Notes under the pieces: model-generated | Told to the model about the DNA's origin: nothing | Database searches by the model: none | What the model saw: only the letters and a program-made list of their open reading frames with translations | Shown: positions 1 through 8,100 of the stretch, in pieces | Layout: each line of letters starts with the position of its first letter | How positions within the stretch are numbered: position 1 is the stretch's first letter | Made by a program: the position numbers and the translations under genes | Source: Baffinella frigidus | Lineage: Eukaryota > Cryptophyceae > Cryptomonadales > Baffinellaceae | Assembly: GCA_026770585.1 (NCBI GenBank) | Contig: MU647832.1 | Location: forward strand, 12,956 to 51,104 | Length of the DNA stretch: 38,149 bases | Direction of reading: 5' to 3'

Positions 1-574
1 GGGTTTGGTGTTTGTGGTTTGTGGTTTGTGGTTTGTGGTTTGGTTTTGGGGTTTGGGGTTTGGGTTTTGGGTTTTGGGTTTGGGGTTTTGGGGTTTGGGG
101 TTTGGGGTTTGGGGTTTGGGGTTTGGGGTTACGGGTTAAGGGTGTGGGGTTTGGGGTAGAGGGGTTAGGGGTTAGGGGTTAGGGGTCAGGGGTTTGGTGT
201 TAGGTGTTAGGTGTTTGTGGTTTGTGGTTTGGTTTTGGGTTTTGGGTTTTGGGTTTTGGGTTTTGGGTTGGGGGTTAGGCGTTAGGGTGTAGGGGTTTAG
301 GGGTTAGGGGTTAGGGGTGAGGGGTTCGGTGCTAGTTTTTTGTCGTTTGTGGTTCGGGGTTTTGGGGTTGGGGATGGGTTCGGGGTTTTGGGGTTAGGGA
401 TGAGGTGTTATGGGTTTCGTGTGAGGGGTTTGGGGTTTGGGGTTTGGTGTTTTGGGTTTGGTGTTTGGTGTTTGGTGTTTGGGGTGTTTGGTGTTTGGGG
501 TTTGTAGGCTGCAGGGTCGAGGGGGTAGGGTGTGGCGTGTAGGGTTTTAGGGGTTTAGGGGTTTAGGGGTTTAG
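1..574 (+). repeat. Degenerate telomere-like G/T repeat array
   Basis: The stretch is almost entirely short G/T-rich units: runs of TTTGGGG (about 75-125), TTAGGGG (about 165-190), TTTTGGG (about 235-270) and TTTAGGGG (about 547-574), with GTGGTTT variants at the start. These resemble plant/algal/alveolate telomere units but are highly degenerate. The G-rich strand runs 5'->3' away from the left edge, opposite to what a chromosome end at the left would show. It is therefore better read as interstitial or subtelomeric than as a true terminus. Confidence 0.8.
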
Positions 575-601
575 GATGATCTCCCACGTGACAGGCGAGA
601 A

Positions 602-722
602 TACAGGGGTACCTCGCTCATAAGAAACCGCCACCCCCCTAGGACCACCATAGGGCCCTAGGCATAGGCCTTCTGTAGGGTCCTAGGAGGGCGCGGTTTC
701 TTATGAGCGAGGTACCCCTGTA
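602..722. repeat. Foldback element with perfect 29-bp inverted arms
   Basis: Positions 602-630 and 694-722 are exact reverse complements over 29 bp, and the 63-bp spacer contains further complementary CCTAGGA/TCCTAGG stretches, so nearly the whole 121 bp can fold into one hairpin. Outside the arms the pairing continues only imperfectly. No coding potential. It could be a small MITE-like foldback or the remnant of a palindromic junction; no clear target duplication is visible. Confidence 0.85.
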
Positions 723-1033
723 CGTCTTCGCTTGTGTAAGCGTTCAGCCCTGGATGCCTTCACACCGCCCCCACCTGCCCAGAGCCCGCCTTTAGTAGGG
801 CAGGGACGGGATAGGGTCAGTGCCGCGATCACGACTCAATCACTTCCTCTAATTACCGTCGAATTTAATGATCAGGAGGCCTCATTTAATTCACTAATAC
901 CTTAACTAGAATTGGCTGACTATCCTCAAGTTGACATGCTAGCTGCATGGTACAAATCTGTCAATTTTAGAGCTGAAACGAGCCCTGGCGCACCAACTTG
1001 GTGAGCTCAAATAGACCCGCCTGGGTCACCACT
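723..1033. other. Non-coding stretch, no gene seen
   Basis: Less GC-rich than its surroundings. I see no open frame of useful length and no RNA gene. It contains the first AAGTTGACA-type motif (about 929-938), a word that recurs through to 2640. Confidence 0.6.
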
Positions 1034-1160
1034 GCTTAAGTTGACAACAATCATTAAGTTGCTTAGGTTCTGGCTTCTCTGGCATGCGCGATCATTGCAC
1101 GCGGACTGATTGTTGTCAACTTAAGCAACTTAATGATTGTTGTCAACTTAAGCAACTTAA
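1034..1160. repeat. 32-bp inverted repeat with 27-bp tandem duplication
   Basis: 1034-1065 and 1122-1153 are perfect 32-bp reverse complements around a 56-bp spacer. In addition the 27-bp unit at 1107-1133 is repeated exactly and adjacently at 1134-1160. The shared core is AAGTTGACAACAATCATTAA. The arrangement (one inverted, two direct copies) could form a hairpin or act as clustered protein-binding sites; no gene overlaps it convincingly. Confidence 0.85.
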
Positions 1161-1207
1161 GGGGTGATGCCGCATACCCCCCCGGCAGGCTCCAGAACAC
1201 GTGCCCG

Positions 1208-1394
1208 GGAGAGAGAGGGAGAGAGGGAGGGAGGGAGGGAGGGAGGGAGAGGGAGGGAGAGCGAGAGCGAGAGAGAAACCGAGAGATCGAGGGAGAGCGA
1301 GAGAGGGAGATCGAGGGAGAGAGAGAGGGAGAGAGAGAGAGAGAGGGAGAGAGGGAGGCAGAGAGAGGGAGGGAGAGAGAGAGAGAGAGAGAGG
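1208..1394 (+). repeat. Polypurine GA/GGGA low-complexity tract
   Basis: Nearly uninterrupted purines: GAGA and GGGA repeats with rare C. 1225-1249 is a run of GGGA units that meets the usual G-quadruplex pattern, and the mirror-like GA runs could form triplex DNA. Long frames translated here are simple Ser-Leu or Arg-Glu repeats and are artefacts of composition, not genes. Confidence 0.85.
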
Positions 1395-1510
1395 CCCACG
1401 TCACAAAAAAGCACTCACGCCCGTTTTTACCCGCCTCTTTCAGGGGGAACGAGAACTGCAACGGTCGGAGCAACTTGGATTTTTTGGGGACTTGGAGTTT
1501 TTGAAAAATA

Positions 1511-1612
1511 CTCTCCGGACGGGAAGTTCTCTCCGGACGGGAAGTGCCTCGCTTGCGACCCCTCACAAGGGGTTGCGACCCCTCGCAAGGGGTTACGACC
1601 CTTCATAAGGGT
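1511..1612 (+). repeat. Short tandem repeats (18 bp x2, 20 bp x3)
   Basis: 1511-1528 and 1529-1546 are near-identical 18-bp copies of CTCTCCGGACGGGAAGTK. From 1553 to 1612 a 20-bp unit of the form TTRCGACCCYTCRYAAGGGK occurs three times and is internally self-complementary (CCCCT...AGGGG). Similar GCGACCC/GGGTCGC words reappear inside the larger repeats downstream. Confidence 0.75.
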
Positions 1613-1622
1613 CGTTACTCCC

Positions 1623-1636
1623 TTATCACGTGATAA
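1623..1636. promoter_or_regulatory. Palindrome centred on CACGTG
   Basis: TTATCACGTGATAA is a perfect 14-nt palindrome with a central CACGTG (E-box/G-box core), flanked by CCC and AGGG that extend the symmetry. It sits just before the first large tandem unit. A role as a factor-binding site is inference. Confidence 0.35.
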
Positions 1637-1651
1637 AGGGTCGTATTGTAG

Positions 1652-1777
1652 TGTACTCAGTACATTTACTAGTGTACCTAATAGAATTAGCACCCCCAGA
1701 GGGCCAGAATCTCACCAAGTCGATAATCTCCCAAGTTGATAACTCCCTACCCAGATCGACTCCGACTGAGCTATAAA
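1652..1777 (+). promoter_or_regulatory. Promoter-like block, unit 1
   Basis: TGTACTCAGTACA, an inverted repeat around one base, begins at 1652, and TATAAA begins at 1772, exactly 120 bp downstream. The same pair at the same spacing occurs in the next unit. Promoter function is inference. Confidence 0.35.
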
Positions 1778-1996
1778 GTTGTAATTAGGGGTTTCTGGAC
1801 ATACCCAATCGATTTCTGGCCTCTGATTGACGATTAAAGGCTGTGACGAGAGATTTTACAGGAGACACTTGGACGATTTTCACCGATTTCTGGGATTTTA
1901 CAAGTCAATTTTCCGGTTGCGACCCTCCTTAGAAGGAGTCACAGCCGAAGGGGTCGCATGTATGAGCCCCCTATTAGCAAGAGGGTCGTATTGTTG

Positions 1997-2122
1997 TGTA
2001 CTGAGTACATTTGTTAGTGTACCTAGTATAATTAGCACCCCCAGAGGGCCAGAATCTCGCCAAGTCGAGAATCTCCCAAGTTGACAACTCCCGACCCAGA
2101 TCGACTCCTATGGACCTATAAA
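1997..2122 (+). promoter_or_regulatory. Promoter-like block, unit 2
   Basis: TGTACTGAGTACA begins at 1997 and TATAAA at 2117, again 120 bp apart. The central base of the palindrome differs from unit 1 but symmetry is kept. Confidence 0.35.
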
Positions 2123-2355
2123 CCTCAATCCGGGGTATTTGGAATGCGTCCAATGCGCTCCGCTATTCAGATCCACGATCCGATGCCGTCGAGAGAAACT
2201 GTCTCCAAAGAACTTGGCCATTTCCAGCAATTTCCAGCCATTTCCTGAGATTTTCAAGGTTGCGACCCTTGTACAAGGGTCGCGACCCCCCTATGCGACC
2301 CCCCTTACAAGCGGGTCGTATTACTGATCGTCTTAGCAATGGGGTCGTAGTGTAT

Positions 2356-2474
2356 TGTACTTAGTTCAGCCATAAGTGTACCTAACACCCCCCCAGTGGG
2401 CTAGAATCGTAGCTCTGCCTCGAATCTCTCAAGTTGACAACTCCCGACCCAGATGGACTCCATTAACCTATAAA
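2356..2474 (+). promoter_or_regulatory. Promoter-like block, unit 3 (palindrome decayed)
   Basis: The palindrome position reads TGTACTTAGTTCA, so one arm has lost symmetry; TATAAA begins at 2469, 113 bp downstream. This looks like the most degraded of the three. Confidence 0.3.
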
Positions 2475-2613
2475 TTCGAATCTGAGGTATTTGGAATGCG
2501 CCCGATGCGCTCCGCTATTCAGATCCACGATCCGATGCCGTTGCGAGAAACTGTCTCCAAAGCACTGGGCGATTTCCAGCGATTTCCAGGTATTTTCAAA
2601 GTCAAAATCCCAA

Positions 2614-2640
2614 AAGTTGACAGAATTCCGGTGTCAACTT
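2614..2640. repeat. AAGTTGACA inverted repeat
   Basis: AAGTTGACA at 2614-2622 faces TGTCAACTT at 2632-2640, 9-bp arms with a 9-bp spacer. It is the same word that forms the inverted repeat at 1034-1160 and lies inside each tandem unit. Confidence 0.6.
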
Positions 2641-2642
2641 AA

Positions 2643-2740
2643 GAAAAACACGTATATGAGTGGTAGTATACGTACGTATATACGTGTATCCAGGTTACCT
2701 TATATACGTGTATACGTAGATGACCCATATACGATACTTA
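2643..2740 (+). repeat. Alternating TATACGTA-rich tract
   Basis: Repeated TATACGT/ATACGTGTAT words give an alternating purine-pyrimidine, AT-rich island in an otherwise GC-rich window. No gene. It immediately precedes the block that is shared with 18611 onward. Confidence 0.6.
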
Positions 2741-2858
2741 CACCATAGACTGTGAGGGAGTGCGTCGCAGCGTGCGTCTGGGTGAGCAGCTGCAAAGGCA
2801 CAGTAAACGAAGCTCACAGCTTCATTCAGGATCGAGTGGCCTCTCTTCGAAGGGGCGG

Positions 2859-2881
2859 AAATGGGTTGACTAATCCCATTT
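2859..2881 (+). other. Hairpin with TTGACTAAT loop, copy 1
   Basis: Stem AAATGGG/CCCATTT (2859-2865 with 2875-2881) closes the 9-nt loop TTGACTAAT. The counterpart at 18703-18725 keeps the loop exactly and changes one stem pair on both sides (G-C to C-G), which is evidence that pairing itself is conserved. Confidence 0.6.
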
Positions 2882-2988
2882 ACCCCCGAATCGATAAGGC
2901 AAAAAGGGCCAAACCACGACGATTGGGCTTGGGGCACTAGAGCCATTCTATGCATACGGGAACACGGTTCCCCGTATCCCGAGGGGGT

Positions 2989-3008
2989 GGGAGATTGGGA
3001 AATCTCCC
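2989..3008 (+). other. Hairpin with GGGA loop
   Basis: Eight-bp stem GGGAGATT/AATCTCCC around GGGA, a GNRA-type tetraloop if transcribed from the plus strand. The word TACGTAGGG follows at 3055. It is the first of five related hairpins in the two blocks. Confidence 0.55.
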
Positions 3009-3092
3009 AACATCCCCCAGGACAAGGGAAACCCTCATGTAGTCCTTCTACTGATACGTAGGGGAGAAGCACCCCTGGGGCCGCGGAGGAGT

Positions 3093-3110
3093 GGGGGATG
3101 GAAATCCCCC
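3093..3110 (+). other. Hairpin with GGAA loop
   Basis: Seven-bp stem GGGGGAT/ATCCCCC around GGAA, again a GNRA-type loop in plus-strand RNA. TACGTAGGG follows at 3157. Confidence 0.55.
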
Positions 3111-3253
3111 AGTATCCCGCGGGACGAGGGGAGGTTCTCACAGCCCTTCTACTTGGTACGTAGGGCCGTATTTCTAGGTACGTAAAGGCCTAATCCCAGC
3201 CCCCAGAGGGGGAGCGCAGGGTGAGGTCACTAGTCACGAAGTTTTTAGAGGGA

Positions 3254-3315
3254 TAACGGGGAACTCCGTTACACAGCCCCTTCACCAAGGGGTCGTCCCC
3301 GAACCCCTAAGGTCC
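3254..3315 (+). repeat. CCGTTACACAG / CCCCTTCACCAAGGGG block, copy 1
   Basis: TAACGG (3254-3259) pairs with CCGTTA (3266-3271), followed by CCCCTT-CACC-AAGGGG and then GGTCGTCCCCGAACCCC. The same series, with small changes, lies at 19203-19285. The CCGTTACACAG word also occurs twice at 18307-18439. Confidence 0.6.
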
Positions 3316-3542
3316 TTTCCTAGTTCTTAACTACGCTTAAGTGCCGTGCCCTCCCACCGGCGGGGGAGGAGCATATGTTCCTATACCAGGTTCTAAACCT
3401 GAATTCGAGGTTGATGAGGCCCGTGCTTACGGAGCAAGGGCACCCAGGGACCCCCCTCCGGGCGGGAGGGGGAAACCGGGGTACTTGGCCTATGGGTGGT
3501 AGTTCCCAACTATGGTCGCGGGAGGCGGGTTCGAGGCCATTT

Positions 3543-3567
3543 GAGGACTATGGGGGCCATAGTCCTC
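3543..3567 (+). other. Perfect 11-bp hairpin
   Basis: GAGGACTATGG (3543-3553) and CCATAGTCCTC (3557-3567) are perfect complements around GGG. No poly-T follows and its role is unknown. Confidence 0.5.
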
Positions 3568-4092
3568 TGGGCTCAACCCGATCCCTGTTGTCTGAAGGCT
3601 TAAAGGGCTATCCCAGGCTACGTGACGGTTTTGACGAGAAGGACGCGCGCGGGGCCTGCTCCAGGACGAGGCCGGGTCGCGGGTGGCGGGAGACGCGACT
3701 GGTTCAGCGACCTTGGAGCGGAGCCCCGAAGTCGTGCCTCTGGCTTCGCGAAGAGCCGTTACTGGTTTCAGGATGATCGGCGAGTCCCAAGGAGTCGTAG
3801 CGGAGGGTAGGCTCCAAGGAGGCGTAGCGTAACCGCCCGATCGGAGTCGGTGGTTCCGAGTCGGAGTCGGTATTTCCGATACGATGCGAGATGGGGGCAG
3901 CCGCCAAACGTTACCGTGTCTTGGACGGAGGTGTGGGGTATTTCCAGCTGAAATTGGTCGTGACATCCGGGCCAGGTACCAAAGGTGTTGGCCATTACTG
4001 GGGGTGAAAAGGGTTCATCTCTCTAAGAAATTGCGAATCCGAATTCTCTTCACCCACAGTTGTCAGTGAAACGCTTTAGCCAAGTCCCTCAG

Positions 4093-4584
4093 ATGTCGCC
4101 CTCAGTTCATCAGATCCATCGCCGGGGAATGATGATCCTCGGCATGGCCGAAGATGCCGTTCGCGTCAAGGCCAAAGCGAAGGAGGCACGCCGCAAGAAA
4201 GTTCTTCAAACGGGCAGCCGGCGAGTGCGTTATCTTCTGTTCAAGGACCGGCGCGAGGAGGCCATTGAGGAGGGGACGCGCGAGGCGTATCGCGCCCGCC
4301 TGAACCGCTCAATTGCGGTCATGTCCGGCTGGCTGGAAGCTCAAGAGAGGGTCAACGCTCTGGAGGGAAAGCCGCGGTTTGCCGGGGATCAGGAGGAGGA
4401 CGGGCTGAACGTCCCGTTGAGCCCCTTCGCGGGGGCAGCACCTGTCGTGACCCCAATCGCCATGGGAGTAATCGTAGAGGGTCCGATCTGCCCGTGGGAG
4501 CCGTTGATGGAGGCCACCGTCGTAGGCGCGAGGGAGCCAAGCGAGGGGCAGTTACTTATCACGTCCTTTTTCGTCCGAGGTTGA
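4093..4584 (+). CDS. Small basic protein with C-terminal PIP box, copy 1
   Basis: 163 residues from the ATG at 4093. That start is chosen because the homologous gene at 19915 begins at the same MSPS and no earlier ATG is in frame nearby. Residues about 10-95 are rich in Arg, Lys, Glu and Ala and look helical, with a conserved RRVRY. By my count about 52 of 88 residues there match the second copy. A Pro/Gly/Val-rich middle (about 100-150), longer than in copy 2, leads to QLLITSFF at residues 153-160, matching the PCNA-interacting consensus Q-x-x-[ILM]-x-x-F-F. I do not recognise the family. The gene converges on pol across a 538-bp gap. It may be an element-encoded accessory protein or a captured host gene; PCNA binding is inference from the motif. 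Confidence 0.75.
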   Translation: MSPSVHQIHRRGMMILGMAEDAVRVKAKAKEARRKKVLQTGSRRVRYLLFKDRREEAIEEGTREAYRARLNRSIAVMSGWLEAQERVNALEGKPRFAGDQEEDGLNVPLSPFAGAAPVVTPIAMGVIVEGPICPWEPLMEATVVGAREPSEGQLLITSFFVRG

Positions 4585-5122
4585 TCGGGGTGGGGTGTAA
4601 AGCGAGTGTAAAAAAAACGAACGATTGTCGGTCTTTTATGTGGAACTGTGCGATTCGGCTACAGAGTCGGGGGTAATTCCGAGCCGATAACGTCGGGGCT
4701 GGTGTCGCTCCGAAGGAGAGGGATCACTCTGTGAACCCCCGCAGTGAGAGATCGGTGTTAGTAAGTCGATCGGATTAGTAGTTCCACAAAGGATCCGTTT
4801 GGTCGAGGAGAGGACGTAAGTCTTTTCCTCGAGAGCGGGCCACGCCCCTTCCCCGAGGAGGGGGGCGTCCCGTTTGGATAGTAACAAGATTCGAGCCGGA
4901 ATCCGTAATCGGGAGCGAACGTGAGTTCCCTGGCCGATCGCATTCACCGAGCGTGAAGGGGGTGTTTCTGCTGGGAAGCTTCAGCAGGTACACCGGGAAG
5001 GGGCGATGTCGCCCCTTCACCAAAGATTGGAGGGGGTGGCGCCGGGGGTCCTCCCACTCGTCCAGGGGAATTCGCCCAAAGAGATATTGTGTCGTAGGTA
5101 ACCGCCCACGTCCCCTGTGGGT
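4585..5122. other. Gap between convergent small gene and pol, copy 1
   Basis: No gene seen. Two TGTAA words (about 4597 and 4608), a polyadenylation signal in green algae, follow the small gene but the link is speculative. A 10-bp inverted repeat GAAGGGGCGA/TCGCCCCTTC lies at 4997-5018 and continues into TCACCAAAG, echoing the CCCCTTCACCAAGGGG motif at 3277. The CCCACGTCCC-(C/T)TGTGGG word at about 5105 is shared with copy 2 just beyond its pol stop. Confidence 0.5.
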
Positions 5123-8100
5123 CTAGGGTGGTGCGTTGTCCCCGCGTTGCCAGAATTCGTCCACAAAGATTTGGGGGACAAATTTCTGTTTAATCCATGC
5201 GCTGTTTTCGTAGTCGTGTTCAGAGAACTGGACGAGGAATTCTTGCGTAGGCGTCTTCCCCCCAGATAAACGGTTGGCTACGACACGGTGAATCGACACA
5301 AGGGTGTTTTTGAACACCACAGAGGAATCTGCGTGCGGCAGCAGATCTTTGAGATACGTCAGTCCAGGGAAGGACGTGTGCAGTGCACGAGTCAGGCTCC
5401 AGTTCATGGCAAGGGGAACGTTAGGCGCAGCCCGCACGTCGAGCATACCGGTTTCGAACTCCATTCCGTGAGGGTCGTTCAGCAAAGGTAGATCCAACAG
5501 AAACACCGCCACCTGGAGTGGAGAACGAGGTGTGGCGCGCCAGGTGTCGTACACACGGACCGCACGAGGTCCGTTGTAGGGCAAGCGGGGGTGGCTTGCC
5601 GGGAAGTAGTCGGCAGGCAGGTCTAATTCCAGGCAGTGACCCACGCAGAACTCGGCGAGTTGTTCTGCTGTTGCGCGGTCAATGTGGGCGCCCGCATGAC
5701 GTGCCCAATCAGCGGCGAGAGACAGTTGAGGCGTCATGAAAGGCGTTCCGCCGAGGTGAGATGGTCGGTCGAGAAAACGCCTCATGCAACTGAGGCTCAA
5801 AGGTTGACGGATGTCACCCAAAGTCAGCGGGAGGGCCAGCCAAGCGTAGTTCTTGGACGGGCCGCCCGTGGGGGATGGCTCGGAAGCAGGTGGTTCCACG
5901 ACCCGGAAAGGACCAACGAAGCGAGAACTAAGGCGTGGGCATGCCGTCCTGTCTTTCAGGGTCACCAGGTTCTTGGTGGACAAGAGAACGAGGTCGCCGA
6001 CCCGGATAGGAACGTCGGGTCGCCGGGACACTTTTTCCTGGTTGTCCATCTGCGAAGATTCGAAATGGTCACGACACGCGGTAGTAAGAGCGAGAATGCG
6101 GGTAGCGGCGGCTTCGGCACGGGGCACGGAGGAACAAACGCCGGGGATATCCCCGGGAAAGGCAGGGCGTCGACCGTAGGCCACTTCGAATGGTGAGAAT
6201 CCGGTGCTGGCGCAGACGCTACTGTTGAAGGCGAATTCGGCCATAGAAAGGTGATCAGCCCAATTTTCACCCCACCGGGAGACCATGGCACGCAAGATAT
6301 CGTACAGGGCTGCGTGCGAGACTTCCACTTTACCATTTGCTTTGGGGTTGTATGCGCTGGTGTGACGCATCGCAACCCCAAGGCGAGCCGTAAGAGCTTG
6401 CCAAAACCCGGCTCGCAACCTAGTGTCGTTGTCAGCGATGATTCTCTCCGGGCAACCATGGTGTCGGATCACGTTGTTGATCAGGTGGACGGCGGTGTCC
6501 TCGGCAGTGTCGGCGGCAGCCGCAGGGACAAAGCGGCACATACCGGACAGGCGATCTATAAACGTGAGGATGCTATCGCAGGCCCGGCCTGCATGAATTG
6601 AGACAGGAAACCCGACCGTCCAGTCCATCTGGAGGATTTGCCAGGGAAAATCGGGAGTCCCGATGAGATGAGCGTCCCCCCAGGGTGAGCGTTTCACGGC
6701 GCGATTGCGTTGACACGTCACACATGAGAGGACGTATTTGTTGATGTCAGCCCACATGCCACCCCAGTAATAACGTTCCTGCACCCGAGCAGCGGTTTTG
6801 TGCCGGCCGCAATGACCTGCCGGGGCAGAATCGTGCAGGCGACGCAGGATTTCGATCCGAGCCGAGGGGCATGGAACGCACAGACGATCACTGTAGAACC
6901 CTGTTTTGAACAGGAGACCACCGCGGGTGAAGAAGCCCTGGTGAGGACGTCCGGCGCCGTTGCGCCAGAGGCGCTGCCATTTAGGCTGAGTAGCGTAAAA
7001 AGGTGTAAAAGTTGCAATCCAGTCTGGGCGCCAGAGGTCCAGGAACACCTGGGGGTCCGACCATTCCGCGTGCAATTCCTCGAGCCAGGCGGGCGTGACA
7101 AAGGCCGGGGACGTGTGGCTGGTCACGGTGGCGTCGCCCGGTTCAGGTGGTGGACCAAAGCGTTGTAGGCCGGCCAACCAGGGCGCATCGGGCGGGTCGT
7201 CGGCGACGACCTCGTCTTCGGAAAGGGAGGGGTCGGCGGGTGGCAATGGTGTGGCGCAGGTTGCAGATGGAGGGGGAGGTCCCACCGGTGGCTTGGGGCG
7301 TGGGGCGACCATGTGCACCGTCCTCCATGCAACAACATGGTGATCGAGTTGGACGTGATGGCCGCTCCGAGAGATCGGCCGGGAGACCTTTGCCGTGGTC
7401 GATCCCAGAGAGGACAGTGGCGGCGGCTCCAGAGGCGCGGGTGGTGAGGCCGGGGGAGCGTGCCGAGCCGAGCGACGAAGGGGTTGCGTAAACATGTTGA
7501 ACAGGTACCCAGAACAGCCGTCGGGGACGAGGTCAGTGACCTTTGGTTTCAAGGACACCGTCGTCGGAAAGTCCTGCAGCAGCGGGTGCGTACCATCCCA
7601 GAAAGGTGATGTGCTCGGGGGTCTGACATTGTCGGGAGTCGGAGGACCGAAGAACGCATAAGTGATAACGCGATCGAGGGAGGCCGAGTCTGATTTTGCT
7701 GCATCAGTGTGTGATGAGGCAGCTGGAGCGGACTCAGGGAGCAACGCAGGAGATTCGGGGAGCGCGGGGGCAGGGCCGGCCACCACGGTGACTGGATCGC
7801 GAGCCGGAGGACATGGCCGGCGGTGAGCGGCAGAAACAGGCCCGATGGTAGGTGAATCTGTCGCGGCAGGCAGGCCTGCCGTCGGGTGGGATGCACGGCT
7901 GACCACCCGAAAGGGGTATGTCGCAGCGTATTCCACGTCGATTATCGAGCAGGTAACCAGGGCCCGTCCGGGGAACATGGACTCGAGGTCGGCGTCGGTT
8001 GCAAGATCACGCTGATCCTGATCCAAAATCAGCACGCCGTCATGGTCCAGGGGCGGGCGGGAATGACTGGGAAGGATGAGCGGGGCCGCGAGCGATGATG

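Larger units (their letters stand above)
1638..2612 (+). repeat. Three tandem ~350-bp promoter-like units
   Basis: Units begin near 1638, 1981 and 2341. All share, in order, GGGTCGTA, a TGTACT palindrome, GTGTACCTA, a CACCCCC...GGGCYAGAATC block, CAAGTTGAYAACTCC, CCAGATSGACTCC and a TATAAA. Units 2 and 3 also share a longer distal part (GGTATTTGGAATGCG through GCTATTCAGATCCACGATCCGATGCC, described here only by its ends) and TTTCCAG repeats. Unit 1 differs distally. No convincing coding frame runs through them. They resemble duplicated promoters or LTR fragments, but no partner copy is seen elsewhere in the window. Confidence 0.75.
2757..4092 (+). other. Structured non-coding block upstream of small gene, copy 1
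   Basis: Similar in layout to 18611-19914. From left to right it contains a hairpin with loop TTGACTAAT (2859-2881), a hairpin at 2954-2977, two hairpins with 4-nt GNRA-type loops (2989-3008, 3093-3110), TACGTAGGG words (3055, 3157, degenerate at 3179), the CCGTTACACAG block (3254-3315) and an 11-bp hairpin (3543-3567). No convincing gene. It is the leader or promoter region of the plus-strand gene and, on the minus strand, the tail of the retroelement. Confidence 0.6.

Noticed and set aside
1-574. True chromosome end at the left edge
   Set aside because: The G-rich strand points inward and the units are highly degenerate.
1063-1739. Overlapping long frames on both strands through the purine tract
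   Set aside because: They translate to simple Ser-Leu or Arg-Glu-Gly repeats produced by GA repeats; no start context, no conserved sequence.
2651-2735. CRISPR-like or satellite array in the TATACGTA tract
   Set aside because: Words overlap without a constant repeat-spacer layout; it is simple alternating sequence.
3543-3567. Bacterial-type terminator
   Set aside because: Strong hairpin but no T-run follows, and the window is eukaryotic in character.
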